A program made the position numbers and the translations under genes. Of a stretch of 64,000 nucleotides of DNA, positions 1 through 15,000 are shown in pieces. Under the pieces are notes generated by a model. The model was not told the DNA's origin and did not search any database. It was given only the letters and a program-made list of their open reading frames with translations. The stretch spans positions 248,001 to 312,000 of the forward strand of contig NC_026659.2 in assembly GCF_000004075.3 (NCBI RefSeq). The letters are read 5' to 3'. The first letter of the stretch is position 1; every line of letters begins with the position of its first letter. This DNA is from Cucumis sativus (taxonomy: Eukaryota; Streptophyta; Magnoliopsida; Cucurbitales; Cucurbitaceae).

Positions 1-2500
1 TAAATTACCTACTAATTAGTTACATTATTAATGCTTGTAGGACCCCAAAAATAATTATTTCTCCCCATGGATTTGGTTTGCCTATGAACATTACAACTTT
101 CTAAGGCAGTTGGCTACCATTAATCAATCAATCAAAAAAAGAAAATATATATACATATCGTAGGTAGGATAATGGTGTAATTGATGATCATTTTAGGAAT
201 AAAAATTAAGTATATAACAACATTTTTAAAAAATTACAAATACAGCAAAATTTATCGCGGATAGACTAATTGTTTCACTGATAGACTCGTATAGTCTATT
301 AGTGATATGCCAATATTTGTTACATGGTCAATCAAAATTCTTTCATTAATAGAATTTGACAAATTTTTTTAAATTAACGTTGCTATACACTTAATTATTT
401 TGAATACAATTGTTAAATTTTCAACTTTCTTTTATGTATATATATGTATAGACGAGTACTTGTCTATTTATATCGAATTGTGTCATAATACGTATAGATT
501 ATGATATTTTGTTATATTTATAAAAAAAAATTGAGTGGTTTTGTGATTCGAAATAATTTTTTAAAGATAAATTTAACAAAATGTAATGATTTTTTTTTTC
601 AAAGAACCAATATTCAAACTAAAGTAGGGTTTTATGTAAATGAAGATTTGCCTTAAGTACTTATTTAGCCAATTTCATAGAAAGTCATTAATTATTATAT
701 ATTTGTGGTGGTTGTTATTAAAATTATTAAATAGAAAAATCGTATGGCACTTATGGGCTTCAAGTTTTGAAGGACGAGCCCATGTAGCTCATAAGTGGGC
801 TTGAAGGCTCGACCCAACCCTTCTCAATATAGAGTCTAGTCCGTTCCATTTTCCTATGTAATAGAGCCGAACAAATATTAAACCCAACAAATTGATTTTA
901 TCATATACTTAAGGAATCGAATTAATGTCCCTTAAAAAAAAATTCATTTACAATAAGTTTAAGTTAATGTCAAATTAAAATTATAAGATTAGTATAAGAT
1001 TGATTGTGTTTGTTGTTTTAATATATTACAATGTGAACATCAATCACATTTGGTCGTCTATGGATCACAATATAATCAATAAATCTTCCGATGAAGAGTA
1101 TATAGAGACACCTAAACTTGAATAGTCGCATTTTGAATACATTGACCACATCCATTTTATAAGTGCATGAATATACCAATTCAGTATATGTAACAGCTTG
1201 CACCTAAATAGTCGTGTTTTGTCGACTTAAGTTGCACCATTGTTGTCCTAACAATGAAAAGTCGTGCACCAAATATTGAAGAGAAAAATAAGCCATTTAC
1301 TAAAAAGAGAGACAAAGACAGAGACTCTCCTCTATCGTCCAATTTGTGTATAATATTATTATTTGATGTAGTCTCTTCAACCAACATGGCATAAACGAAA
1401 GCAACATATTAATCACAAACTAATTGGCTTCCCTCTTAAAGGCAAGAGGTTCAATCTCACTCATAGTCTCATCACTGTAACTGAACTTTAATTGTTATTT
1501 TCTTTCCTCCCTAGAACTTCATCACTAGTCTCAACATTTCTTTTGACAACATGTACGGTTGATGAATTGAACCTCACTGCTCACAAGAGATCGATAACAC
1601 AAATGTCAATTGTACTATGCTCGTTTTGACTAGCTATTCTCAACTTAAAAGCTAACAATATAAAATAAATTTATATAATAGTGATATAGGTCTCACTCTA
1701 CTTTAAAATGTATGGATGTGACATGCTATATATATACGGAGGGTGTGTAACTTTTCTTTTGTACTTTTTAGTCATCCAGTCGAGAATTCAAACCTTAAAC
1801 TTTTTAATCAACAAATAGAGTTTATATAGTTTTGGCAACAATAAACCATAACTCTGGTTCACATATATAGTATATACAAGATAACTCTAATATTGTAAAA
1901 CTAATGTACTCAATATTTAACTTTACAACCTTAAGAAATTCAATTGTAATATTATGTAAATTAATGTTATATTTGACAATTTATAATATGTTGCTTACAA
2001 ATTTGGTAAAAATAACTAATGGTGTCAATATATCGTCAATCGAATAATTTGATATCAATTTTTATTTAATGGATATCTCTACTATCACTTACATAGACGT
2101 GAGTATAAATAAAAAGAGTAATCATACGATTTATAACTAATTTACCGTGTAAAAAAACAACATAGTCCTAATTTTTTCATTTTTTTATCCGTCCAATAAC
2201 GTAACTTATTTATTTAATAGAAACACGAATATGAAAAGAAATAAGTTTAATTTTTTAAAAATTATTAAAATTATTTACGAAATATAGCCAAATTTATCGA
2301 ATTATATAAATATATATTTAAATAGTTTAATTTCTCCTCTATTTATTTATTAATTAAACCACAATCATTAATATAATAATACACGTTCTTAATTTTGTTT
2401 AATGTGTAGAATTGAAATTCCATATCATAATTTTTAATTAGAGGATCTTTTCTTCAAAGAAATAAAAGTGGAGGGTTCGAACTTCTAGCGCTTTCTCGTC
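1..2500. other. Intergenic AT-rich DNA
   Basis: No coding region is supported here. The only open frames are short, AT-driven and without family resemblance. The stretch holds one copy of a dispersed palindromic repeat (205-380). Near 745-815 there is a pair of related GGGCTT-containing segments that may be a transposon relic. The last 100 bases are the promoter of the NudC gene that follows. Confidence 0.6.
205..380. repeat. Dispersed palindromic repeat, copy A
   Basis: The segment reads roughly 'aacatttttaaaaaattac', 'aaatacagcaaaatttatc', then several short inverted words of the type gatagact / agtctatta. The same order of words recurs at 54228-54480 and, more degenerate, at 34735-34870. 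Three related copies in 64 kb suggest a high-copy, probably non-autonomous element. Confidence 0.55.
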
Positions 2501-2505
2501 TTCCT

Positions 2506-2513
2506 TATAAATA
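2506..2513 (+). promoter_or_regulatory. TATA box of the NudC (BOB1-like) gene
   Basis: TATAAATA lies 92 bases upstream of the ATG at 2598. That leaves room for a start site near 2540 and a 5' leader of about 60 bases. There is no competing ATG between the box and the chosen start. Confidence 0.6.
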
Positions 2514-2597
2514 CGTATTAGAGACTGATCTCTAAAACCCTCATCCAACCGGACCCATCATAGTCAGCGATTTAGCAATTCCCTTCATTTCTTCGCC

Positions 2598-5500
2598 ATG
2601 GCGATTATCTCCGACTACGAAGAGAAGGAAGAAATCCCGAAGCCAAAGAAGCCTTCCTCTTCCTCTTCCTCCTCTCCATCATCATCTTCATCGCCCAAGC
2701 CTTCTCAATTCAATGCCAGCTTTGACCCTTCAAACCCTCTAGGGTTTTTGGAGAAGGTGTTCGATTTTCTTGCCAATGAGACCGATTTTCTCTCCAAGGA
2801 TAGAGTCGAGAAGGACATTGAGACGGTTGTGCGTAGAGCTGTCGAGAAGAGAAAGAAGCATGATGAGTCACTTGAGCTTAAAGGTAAGGCCGAAAAGAGG
2901 ATTAAGGAGGAGGTGAAGAGTGTTAAGGAGGAAGCTGCGCCGGTGAAGGCTGCTGCATCACCGCCGGAAGAGAAAGTGGGTGAGAAGTTGGAGGAAAATA
3001 CCGAGGAGAAGAAAGAGGAGAACGGGGCAAGAGGTGAGCATTTCTCTTCTCTTCCTCTACTTGTTTGTTCTCTATTATGTGAAATTGTTATTTGTGTTGG
3101 ATTGACTTGATTGATCTCACACTATCTGGAAGTGGTAAAGGGAGGGTAAACATTCATTAATTAAAATGATTGTTTGTTCTTAAATCTTAGTCAGTCAAGT
3201 GTGGCTAGATTTAACTGTTAATTGTGCTTTCAACAGGCAAGATTTGGCAATGGTAGTGAAGAAATTTGCATTGGTGATGTACCATTAGGGACAGCAATTC
3301 CATAATTCTTAGTTTGTATCGTCAATGGTTTTAGTTTGTAGTTAGCAAGTTGTTTACTTGGTTAGTGGGGTGTAGGTTAATCATAATAAATATTCATCCT
3401 ATGTTCTCCGAGACTCCCTCCCTTGAATTCACAGTTCGACCTTTTGAGTTGTTCAATGTGGCCTCGAGTTCATAAGTCTTGATTGAATTTTAAGTTTAGA
3501 AGGGAAATATTTGAAATACTATTCTATTCTAGCCATATCGCGAGTTAGAAGTTATATCAATTTTTAAGGGGTATTTGGAGGGCGGAGTTAATTATTATAG
3601 TCCATGAGTTTAAATAGTTTGTTATTGGGCTGCAGACGGTTTTAGTCTCGTTATGAGGGACCTGAAATGGTAATACAGTAGGTAATGGTAGATTATAATA
3701 ATTGGGAACTCCAACTGCTATAATTGGAACCCTAAACAAGGGGTGGGCTATTATAACCCACCCAAACTCTTCCTAGCGGGTTCAAGTAAATGGTTTAAGT
3801 TGATTTATTTGGAATATGTGTATGTGTGTGGATATTGGAAACCATTCTTCAGTTGAGTAAACTTATATGGAAGATTTAACTGCTGGTGTGGAGTTTGAAA
3901 TTTATCATTTTGGATCGAGCATGATAATCTCTTCATGCAGTTTGATAGTTTCTGTCTTTTCTTTTCATAATGCATATGCTTCTGCACAAGATATCTAGAA
4001 TTCCTCTGGAACTTAGAATTCAGTGTGAGGCTCATCGTATCAAATTTGTGAAATAAATCTTTTGTGTTGTGAGTTCAACTGACTGACCCTATCTTTTGTT
4101 TCTAAACTGAATGTCATCTCAACTTTGTTTCTTACTTCTAATGGATTTTGCAGTTCCCAACAAAGGTAATGGTCTTGATATGGACAACTACTCTTGGACA
4201 CAGTCTCTCCAAGAAGTCAATGTTAATGTACCTGTACCGAAAGGAACTAAGTCCAGGTTTGTGGTTTGTGAGATCAAGAAGAATCGTCTCAAAGTTGGAC
4301 TAAAGGGTCAACCACCAGTGATAGATGTATGTTTTCTCCACAGAATCTTGTTTCAACAGGGTGTTATTTTTTATTTTCAAGTTCTAAATTATCATCACAT
4401 GCTTGCAGGCAGAGCTTTGTCATACTGTCAAGCCAGATGACTGTTATTGGAGCATAGGTACTTGAAGTTTTGTTAAAAAATAAGTGTGAATGATGTTAAA
4501 TTCTCTTTTAGATATGGTTTATTTTTATGCTGCTCAAGTCCTTGGGAGTTGATAGCATAAATAAGAAGGGTGGATGCACAAAGTTAATTTAAAACAGTTT
4601 TTTTTTGTGTTCACTTGTGTATTGAAGTTTTTTTGTTTATTATTTGATCATGTTTATGTTTATACTTGCTGCAGAGGATGAGAGCATCGTTTCTATTCTT
4701 TTGACTAAGCACAACCAAATGGAGTGGTGGAAATATTTAGTTAAAGGGGATCCTGAGATTGATACTCAGAAGGTTGAGCCTGAGAACAGTAAACTATCTG
4801 ATTTAGATCCAGAAACACGACAAACAGTTGAAAAGATGATGGTATGTATTTTGGTTGTCTATTTTCTATCTATTGCACTGCACTTATGGTTTTGTTATAT
4901 TAAGCTTTTTCCTCTTCGATGCATATTTATTATTCTTCTGCATAACAAGTTTTGCTGACATGTGCACCAACATGCAAAAAGAAAAAGAAATACAATTAAA
5001 TGTAATGTTGGAAGGAATGTTTCATGAAGCATTATTTGTTCACTTCCGTTGGTTCTCATAAAACAGCTGAGACACGTCTACAGTTCAAATCCCATCAGTA
5101 GTTTAGCCACAAAGAAAGAAAAAGAAAAGAAAAGAAAATCTTAGTCTCCTCCCAATATATACACTCCCCTTCACAATTCTCTAGTTACTTCATACCAAAC
5201 CTTATATGCTTGCTCATGTGCCTTAATATCATTCGACCTGTTGCATATTATGCCTCAGTGGGCTTTTTAAATCTCAGTCTCTCTCTTCCCTGTCCTGAAG
5301 GAATGTGAAACCTCAGTTATGATATGGTTAAGAGTCACAGATCTTAAGGGCTTTGTGATAGAAACCGAATATATTGAAACATATAAAATAATAATATTAT
5401 CATATTACTTGTGAACTACAAGTCTACAAAGTAATTGGAGGCACTTAGAACCTCCTCACCCTTGAGATATGTTAAGTTTTAACTATGCTCCATATTAAGG

Positions 5501-6043
5501 TTGGAGTTAAATCTCCCTCATCAAATCATTTTTGCAAAGAAAAATTATACTTCATGATTGATCTATGAACTATATGCATTATCATCAGAGACATCTCTTA
5601 GAGTTAAACGTGTTCTTGGTCTTTGCATTTGCAATTCTCAATAAATCTAGACTCATGCCTGATTATGCTGTCTAATTTCTTGTTGTTCAAGCTTGTTTTT
5701 TGGTGGCATATCCTTATGCATTTACCATTGATTGATTCGTGCGTTTGCAACCGTTGCTATGTGATATTATTTTACAATAAATTCATGATCAATCCATTTT
5801 TCTTGATTGATTTGGAAATTTTTTACAGTTCGATCAAAGGCAGAAATCTATGGGTCTTCCAACAAGTGATGAGATGCAGAAGCAAGAGATTCTGAAGAAG
5901 TTTATGTCTGAGGTGATTGTTTAGAGCTGTGTGCGTGTGTTTGTTTTTGATTTATAATATCCTACAGGTTCTTTTATTGAACCTCTGAAATTGGTCCTGT
6001 GCAGCATCCGGAGATGGACTTTTCAAGGGCAAAGATATCATAA
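2598..6043 (+). CDS. BOB1: NudC-domain co-chaperone, BOBBER1-like
   Basis: Six exons join in frame: 2598-3033, 4154-4326, 4409-4457, 4675-4841, 5829-5912 and 6005-6043, giving 315 aa (family about 300). All introns are GT-AG. Exon 1 encodes a Ser-rich stretch, a helix-forming N-terminal domain ([17 protein letters not shown]) and a Lys/Glu-rich linker. Exons 2-4 encode the p23/CS-like NudC domain from about residue 156 ([19 protein letters not shown]) through the [10 protein letters not shown] and [10 protein letters not shown] motifs to about 245. The C-terminus ([18 protein letters not shown]) is the conserved NudC tail. The ATG sits in a good context (gccATGg). Known family role: cytosolic small-Hsp-like chaperone that stabilises client proteins, needed for development and thermotolerance in Arabidopsis. 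A paralogue such as BOB2 cannot be excluded. Confidence 0.93.
3571..3768. repeat. MITE-like insertion in intron 1 of the NudC gene
   Basis: The left edge (tatttggagggcggagttaa) and the reverse complement of the right edge (gagtttgggtgggttataat) are similar, suggesting imperfect terminal inverted repeats. Inside the right end, 3741-3763 is an imperfect palindrome with GGGTGGG/CCCACCC arms. No coding capacity. The target duplication is unclear, so the boundaries are approximate. Confidence 0.4.
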
Positions 6044-9000
6044 ATGGAACTGCCTGATTCTTTGACGTATAGATAAGAGAACCCAAAGATGGAAAAAAAA
6101 AACCAAAACATCTGTAGTTTTTGTTCAGGGCTGGAAAGTTTTGTGTTTTTTTAGGGAGGTTTGAATTCTAGTTATTTATGAGAATGGCGGCGTGCGCATA
6201 ATTCTCATCATATATGGAACGGGATTTTGATATGATGTGTGTATGGAGTTTTACCATTTTATTTTTCATGATAATTTAGATGAGCTTTTCTCCGACTTTG
6301 GGCTAAGACTGCATGTTGGATCCGAGTGAAAGGCCCATGGGCTCCAGGGTTCATTCCAATTCAGAAAACAATCTTTTTGTGATGACGAACAGATAACTAC
6401 ATTTATTTCAATCTAAGTTTGATTTTTGTCAATGGCATTTAGAAGATAGAACATGCATGATTTGGCTAATTGTTTGGAGACTTTGGTAACTTCAATCCAA
6501 TAAATAAATATTTTATTACATGCTTAGTTCTATGAAAAAAAAAACTTGAGAAGTAGTATTTGCTCGACTGGAATTTTCTTTGTTTTTCCAAATTTTTTCC
6601 TTTTAGGTGGGGGAAGAATGAACCAAACTACTACTTCAATGAGCCCGCGAGAGGTACTTCTGAACCAGGTACGTGGTGCTCCTTTCTAATAATTGAATTT
6701 AAATTTTAATCTTTCATCCATTCAACGGTGTAAAACTATCAATCAGGTTGTTTTGTTGTCGACAGATGTCAACCCGTGCCTTTCCGAAGGTATTTGGTCT
6801 CTTCTTAATTCCCTTTTCCAAGAAAAGGTAGAAGGTCCTACAACCCTTTGGCCATTATTGTGTTATAGCCCCACAAGCCCTATCAATGAAATGATTCTCT
6901 TTCTCTCTGACTAGTTAAAAAGGACTTGACCTTGAGAAACCTGTACCCTGGGGGGACCTCTAATCTCTCCTCCCATGTCTGAGGGGCTTGGTTTTGTACT
7001 CTTCCCCTCTAATTGACTTTGTACTATACATGCCTGCTTTTGCTGTTGTGAGTAATAAAAACCAATTTGAAACACAACATAATGGGATTAATTCTCTCTC
7101 CCACATGCTTCCCAGTAATCCCAATCTCTTTGCTTCCATCTTGGTAATATGGAAGGCATTGAGATTTCAATGTAGATGGAAATATTAAAGTCTCAATTTT
7201 TTATAGATGGAAATATCTTGTGTGTACGAAAATTGAATACCTGGGTAGTTGCATTAATTAAAGAAAGAAAGCATCTTTCTGAGTGTCCAAACCTAAAAAT
7301 TTCCGTTGCAGTTTTTGTTGTACCTATTACTAACGTTTTAGAACCTATCTGGTAGAGTAATAGAGATGCTATGAGGCAGGAAACTCCACAAAGAATAGTT
7401 TAAAAAATCTTGAGGATCTTTTAATTTTTATATCTAGATTGAGATGTTCCTACTTTCTTGTTTGGTAATATTCATTAATCAATCTTTCATGAAACCAAAC
7501 CAAAAAAAAAAAGATTTTGAAGATTCAGCTTCTAGACATAAGAGATCCCTGAGCCTTTTCCTGTCAGTGAAAGTGAGCTAGTTGTTTCTTATCAAAGGAG
7601 GAAGGCACTCAAAAAAAAAAAAAAAAAATTATCAAGATGACTGACAAGGACATATTCTTGATGAACCCACCTCATCATCTCACAAATTTTGACCCAAAAA
7701 AGAAATAATTCCCTCATAATCCTTGTGAAAGCAGAGTTCAGATTTCTCCTTGTTCATTTCTTTCCCATAGCTTTTGGAAAATGGGAAATTTCTTCACTAC
7801 TTTTCTTCATGTCCAAATTCAGTCATCCACATGACAATGATGTGGCATGCCACTTGTCATTGGAATTTTCTACTTTATTTTTTAGTTCAACATTAATAGG
7901 GGGCTCTCTACCAAGACAATGAACGAGTCCTTATCTTAAGTGATGGGCACAGGAGACTTTCTGCTAAATGTTATTGCTCAAAGAACCGTTTCTCAGTGTT
8001 GATTCCTTATTGTTCTTTTCAATGTTGTGAAAGTCATTTTTGTACTAATCTTGTACTGCACAAAAGCCTCTCTGTTTAGACAACTCTATTAACTAAAAAT
8101 CTCAAGCTTCTCTGTTTAGACAACTCTATTAACTAAAAATCTCATTTTATTAAGACACTTCGCAGCAAAATATGTACCCTAAATCATTATATCCCAATGG
8201 AGAGCTAAACAACTTTAGAATGCTCACTTTATCCCTTAGGAAACTGCTTGGTGTCAGTATAAAAACATGTCCATACAGAACTAAACATCATACCATTATG
8301 TAAGTTTGTTGAGATGTCCTAACATAAATTCTCATTCATTTAAATTATTCTCTCTTTACCTCACATATGCTTGAAGTTTCTTCTTAGACAGTGTTTCATA
8401 ATAATATTATGTTTGATTGGTGTGGTATTTTTCATCCACCAAGAAAGGATGGACAGAACCATTATCAAGAAATGGCTCATATTCATGATGTAGAAAGGAA
8501 ATTGAACAAAACAACAAATAGTTCAACTTCATAAAATTTTGGACCTTTTTCTTGGAATTAGACGGAAGGAACTTAGTGATGTAATTATGATTTACTGTAA
8601 GAGATCCATTCTGAAACCCACATGAGAACTCATTAAATTAATTATTTTACAGAAAGTAAAAAGGAGAAAAAAAAGTGATAAATCATCTCATGATTGGAGA
8701 TTTTGACCAAAATAGAAGTTTTAAATCTGAAAATCTCAGGGTTCCTCTCTTCTTCTTCCGTTTTTTTTCCCAAAGAAAAAATTAATTTATTGGTTTGTCT
8801 TTTTATGGTGAATAATTAAATGCACTAGAAAGAGTCAGTTCAAAACCAAATTCTTAAGCTTCAAATCATTCACTCACCAAATACAAGTCTGCATGCGATG
8901 GACAATGATTGCCACTTCATTCATATTTGTCCATGTCAGCTATTCAAAGTTTACATTCGAAAGAAGAATCCAAAAAGGCAACCCAAAGTTTGAGCCATGT

Positions 9001-12000
9001 AAAACCAAAAAATGGGTCCCAACTCCAAAGCCAAAACTCTCTTATTATAATTTCTCAAAAACAGACAAATTTTGCACTATGTGACAAATCCCACTCCAGC
9101 TGTGTTTCTACTTCTTTAGGCCATTTCTTTCCCTCTTTAATTACTTTGTTTTTGGTCTTCCACAACTCTTCCATTTTAAGTCCCACCAATGCCTCCCATT
9201 ATTTCTTTGCATTATTTCAACCCCACCCTTTTGTTCACTAATTTCCATTTACGGCGTTCTCTAATTTTCCTTGTTCGTCTTTGTGTTTTCTGCTAGCTAT
9301 TTAGTGCCTTGACTGTTCCATAACTCTCTTAGGATACTGAACTTTATTTGAGCTTTTTTTTTTAATTATTCATTCTTGAAGCTTTTGAAAAACCTATTTA
9401 TGTTCCATTCTAAATAATTATTTAATTCTCGACATCTTATAATCAAATGCCACTTTGACCTATGTAGAAAACGAATCTCCTTACACTTCTACTTGAGGCT
9501 TAGACTTATTATGTGTATTTTTGCCTTAAATTCTATCTAAAAATTCTTTATCAATAGATATGTTGGCTTTACTTATGTATAATATCTTTCCAACTTCTAA
9601 TCAACGTAGGAAGGATTGTTTGCACATGTATCTCCCTATCTTTGATTGTAGCTGTCTATTTTATGCATTTAAACAAATTAGTTACCAGTTAAAGAAAGAG
9701 TGATCCTTTTTTCTTCTTTTTTTTTCCTTTTTTTTTGGACAAAAAGAAAAGAACGAAAAAAAAGAAAGAAACTCACTTTTTTGCAAATAGAAAGATAGTG
9801 GAGAAACTTATTAGATGTTATTTATATTGGGAAGCAAAGATAGGAAGAGAAAGACCAAATGCATTCAATATCTTCCACATAGCAACTTAACCACTCTTTA
9901 ATTCCTTTCGTTCATTTTTAGTCAACCAAATTCAAAGTGGGTCTTCAAAATTGGCTTCTCACAAGCTGAGTTGCCATTCCCATTTTTTCCACCGACAGCT
10001 ACTTTTGTGCAATTCTTAGTTTCTTTTCCATTGCTTCATTCAAAAATAAAGGAAAAACTAAAAATAGATAGAGACCATGCAAGTTGGAAACTCATATTAT
10101 AGTTAGGTCTAAATAACTTTTGTTAGAAACATCACTCAAAGTAGCTAAAAAGAAAAAAGCCTAAAAATTCTAAATTTATGTTATCTTGTACCATTAAAAG
10201 TCAATGTATAGGAAATATCTTTATTGACAATATGTAGTATAAAGTTGAGTTTTAGACTTCCATGTTACTCGTACAAGCACTATTGCAATCGATCATACAC
10301 GTTTCGGTGGATTACTTAACATGTTGATCATAAGATAAACTTTACAAACAGCAACATTATATGAAGACATCTGTCATGTTTGGTTTTCTTTTTTTCTCTC
10401 TTTCTAATCAGGAAGATATTTACATTTAACAATTAGAAAAGAGAGGGGAGATTTTCACCGTTCTATTTCTCACACATAATAGAGGAATGTTGGTCCACAA
10501 AGACCTGATGATCTTTGATGGAAATAGACAAAAACCCAAAAATAGATTCCTTGGGTTTCACATAGGAAATCTCAAACCCCACCTGTACCAACTAAAATAT
10601 GACACATTTCAGCAAGTGATTGGCTCAACCTCTACTCCTCTATCAGCCATGTGATTTTGTGTATATTAATCTTTATATATTACAGCTCTCATTTGTTGCC
10701 CTCTCCCATTGTATGAAAATTCTAAGGTTTTTCTTTCTTTCTTTTTGGTTCCATGTTATTATAATAACCAATCATAAGTTTGCTTCACAGAAGAAACCAA
10801 AAAAGAGAGAGAGATCAGAGAGAGAGAGCAATTAATTTTCTTCAGCAAATTATCTTTGTTTCAGTTGTAAATTTAGAGCATAAAATCTATTACACAACTC
10901 ATAGTTTTTAAGAAACTTGAAACTATTTGACTTAATTGTAAAAGACCAATTATTAAACCAACTTCAAGACTAAAATCCTCAAGTGGGTTTTCACTATTTA
11001 TTTTCATTCTAATTCCCTTTTGCCAATATTGAAGTTCTCGAATTTGTCTTTTATTGGATTCCAAAAAGTCTTTGTAGTAATTATACTCAAAACCGTATTT
11101 TCTCTCTAAATGCCAAATGACAAAGAAAAAGAAAAAAAATCCATACATTTTATTTTTCTTGAACGAGTTAATTATTCAAGTAGTAATGATAGAAACAAAT
11201 TTATCATCTTTAGTAGGCCGATCAACTTACGTTTCTAGTTGATGAATGAATATTTAACATAACATTAGAGTAGGAAAATCGGTATGTTAGTGTTTTAATT
11301 TTAGTAATTTCATTTAACGATTAATCAAATATTTGATTTTCATCTGTGGGGTGTTTTCCAACGTATGAACTTTAACTTTTTTATTGATTAATGATTGAAG
11401 AGAACTAAGGACGAGTTTGTTGAATTACGTTGTTATTAACAACAATACTGTATATGAATTTAACTATGTTCAAATGTTGCAGTTGATGTAAGATTTTGGA
11501 AAATAATAATTGTTAGAAATTGAGGTAAGGTTGGTGCATTCTTTGATTGGGTTTGATGTCAGTGCATTTAAGGGAAGGAGATATTGTTTGAAATTATGCT
11601 TTGAGGTTCACGAAAAGACAAGAAAGTTGGGTGGAAATTTTTATAACTCATAAATAAAAATTGTGTAATGTAATGTGGAGGAATAGGACTCTCCACATTG
11701 ATGGCAGAATATGAATAATTTATTTGCCCAAATAACAAAGAATCTCTCTCTCTCTTTCTCTAATTAATTAAACTGTTTTTCTTGCTGCTATATCTCTTAA
11801 TGTTGTGAAGTGGGTTTTGCATTTATATGTATAGTGAAAAGGTTCTTTGAATCAATGGCTCATTCAAATCACACACAACTACATGAAAACCCTATTTCTC
11901 TTTAAACTTTTTTTCCAAAATATCTTCTCTATTCTTTTATTTTCTTTTCTTTCTTTCTTTTTTTCATGTTAGGTCTAGTTAGATAAGCCATGTCTTTTTA

Positions 12001-15000
12001 TGGAGTTAGGTGGATGGATGATTTAAAAACTAGAGAAAAAAATATAGAAGGATCAGTTTTTTTGAAAAAAGACGTTGAATAACTCTTTACTGACGTTAAA
12101 TTTGAGTGTATTTAATTACTCTCCTCGCATGCAAAAAAGTTGTTTCGTTCAATCTCTCACAGACTCGTAAAGTTAGTGTCGCTCTTGTTCATTCTTGCTT
12201 TGGTCACAGTTGGTGTAATTCTCGTCCTTCTTCGGTTGGTGTCGATAGTCACACATTACTATTGGTGTTGCTCACACCCATCTCACGAGCTGGTGTCGCT
12301 CAGTGTTGGAGGAGAAGTCGAATAAGAGGCATGTGGGGAGGGAGAAGAAAAAACTCTAAATCAATAAAGGAGGTTAATGCTATAATTTAACGCAATAATC
12401 ACATCATCAAAGAATTTGACAAATTTTAAAAAGAAATTAGATCGTTTGACATTTTGGACGGAAAACAAACTATTTAAAAAGAGAAAAAGAAAAGAAAAGG
12501 GACTCTTTGGTTTTGGTAGGGGTGTTTTGATATTTGGGCAGAGAGTCAAATTTCTCTTAAAAGTAGTCTTCTTTTTCTCTCTATTATTCTCTTTCGAACA
12601 TTGGTATCTTTATAAAGTATTCATATTAGACGAATATTGATGTGTATATAAAAATATTTATACCTATGATTATATATTAACATATATTCTTCAACTAAAT
12701 TATACGAGCATTCATATTTTCATTTTCATCCTGAGATTAATAAATAACAATATGTTATGTTTTATATGTTCATAAAAGATCAATATTAAAGTTATCGATT
12801 AATCTTCGACGTATTATACATTCAAAAATATTTTTTAAAACGTTGATAGGATGACTTCATCTCGTTTATTCCCTTTAGGCTATTTTAGTATTTGGGATAA
12901 ATTGGAGACTTTTTGCTTTTGTTTTGTTGAAGGTGAAGTCTCACATGGACAACTGAAAATCTATATCTAATTTACAAATAAATTATATGAATATATTCTT
13001 TTACATTTTGGTCTAAAGTATATTCTTTATATCATAAATATTCTTTTAGAATATACTTCACAACCATGCAATTTAAGGCAAATTTATATAAAATATCATT
13101 CAAACTTTGGAATAAATTTTCATTTATGTCACTGCTTGTTTCTATAAATTTTCATTCTTATCTATCACTAAATTTGTAATTAAGAGAAGAGAACCTAAAA
13201 GATCAAAATAAAGAAAGTCTAACTTTTATGTGACGACAACGACAAATTTGTAATTAAAAAAGAGAGACTTATGAAACAAAGAAAAGTACGGTTGTGAAGG
13301 CAAAGTCAGAGATAGAGAACAATAGAATGGCATAGAGGTTACTAATTAGAAGTCTAGTTATCTTGTATGAAGTTACGAGAATATACTTATAAAGAAAAGT
13401 TGACCTAGATTAATTTTTCTCCAATTAGTTTCAAAAGTCACCTCGGGATAATAAGATAACATATTGAGCATGTTGAGATCGAGCATCTCTCTTAGGCCTC
13501 ACTATGCACCTAAAATCATCTCTTGGGTCAAGCATACCATATATCTGACATTTTATAATTATACTCTTGGATTCAAAATCACTCATAACAAATTATAATA
13601 ATTACAAGTAATTTCACAAACATCTTATTTTTACACTCGATTATCACATAGATTATTCTTTTATTTTAACATAAGAGGTGTTTTCGACAAATTATAAAAA
13701 CCAATTACAAGTATTTACTCGGACGAATTTCAAAGTTTTAAGTGAAGAAAAAAGAGCGTTTCAAAGCATAAGAGGTGCACTCATTTTTGTGCATTCCCTC
13801 TCACATTTTAAACGTTATGTGAAAGAAATGATAAAAAGAATTTAGTTTGGCATATGAATAAGTTTGTTTTTGTTCGAGATACAGATAAATATTATTATTT
13901 TTAAAATGAATAAAATAACAATAAAAAGTATAGTTTGAAGTGAGGTGTCATACACTAATTAATTAAATATAGATATCTCTAAGAATTAATTATTTCATTT
14001 TTGGAAGCAGTAGGCTCTGCTACCCTGAGAGCTTTTCCTGTTTTTATATGTTTATTTTATACATCATTTTGATTTGATTTGATCTACTTGCTTTTATATA
14101 TATTATATTGTTTTAATATTCTCAAAGTGTTGAAATTCATAAATTTCCATAAGGAGGAATCTCTCAATATAAAATATATTTTAAAAAAGAAAAAAAGGAG
14201 TTTGTAATGTGAAAAAGAAATGGTAAAGAAACAAAAGCTTATGCCTAAAGTTCAAAACTTTCAATCATTTCAAGTCAATCTTTAGATCTAAAATTAAATT
14301 TAATCAAATGTGGAACAATATATTAACGCTGCTTTCTTCATGAAATTGTAATATATATATATTTATATAACATCTTAAATACTCACTAAATCATTTGACA
14401 AAGATTTGAATCTTATTTATAACATTATATTTCATTTATAGCTACTAGTAAAAGGAAAAAACAAATGATAAGATTGTAATTCAAACTTAAATGAAGAACA
14501 CAAAAAAGGGTTTCTTGAAATGGATAGAACTGCAGTTACTGAGATAAGCAGAGGATGGGGAAAGAGTAAGGTAAGTGTAGGTCCAACATGAAGATGAACC
14601 TAGACCCATATAAGTCTAAGGCCATTCTCTACTTCATCTTTTGATCAATAATAATCTAAATCCAATCTCAACATGTTTAAGGATATCATGGTCACAGTCT
14701 TTAAGACTTTCTTAACAGTATTTCCCTATATTATAGATTAACCAACAAAATTGAGTTAGTACAGATAAATGAGAAGAAAACAAGAAGTAAGAAAGAAAGA
14801 AAGGAAGAAAGGGAGGTGAGAGATAGGAAGTGATCAGTGATCACACACAACAACAAACAACAAACAAGATGTAAACAACAAATAAACAACAAATGTAAAT
14901 GTAAATGTAAAGTAAAGATGAGAAGAACAAAAGTTTGCAAGTTGGAATGTATAATGAACGCGCTTCAATGGGCATGTGGGATGGAGTGTGTTGTTATGGG

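Noticed and set aside
2470..2490. 'gggttcgaacttctagcg' as a possible tRNA T-arm
   Set aside because: No matching acceptor, D-arm or anticodon arm can be placed around it. It is part of the NudC promoter.
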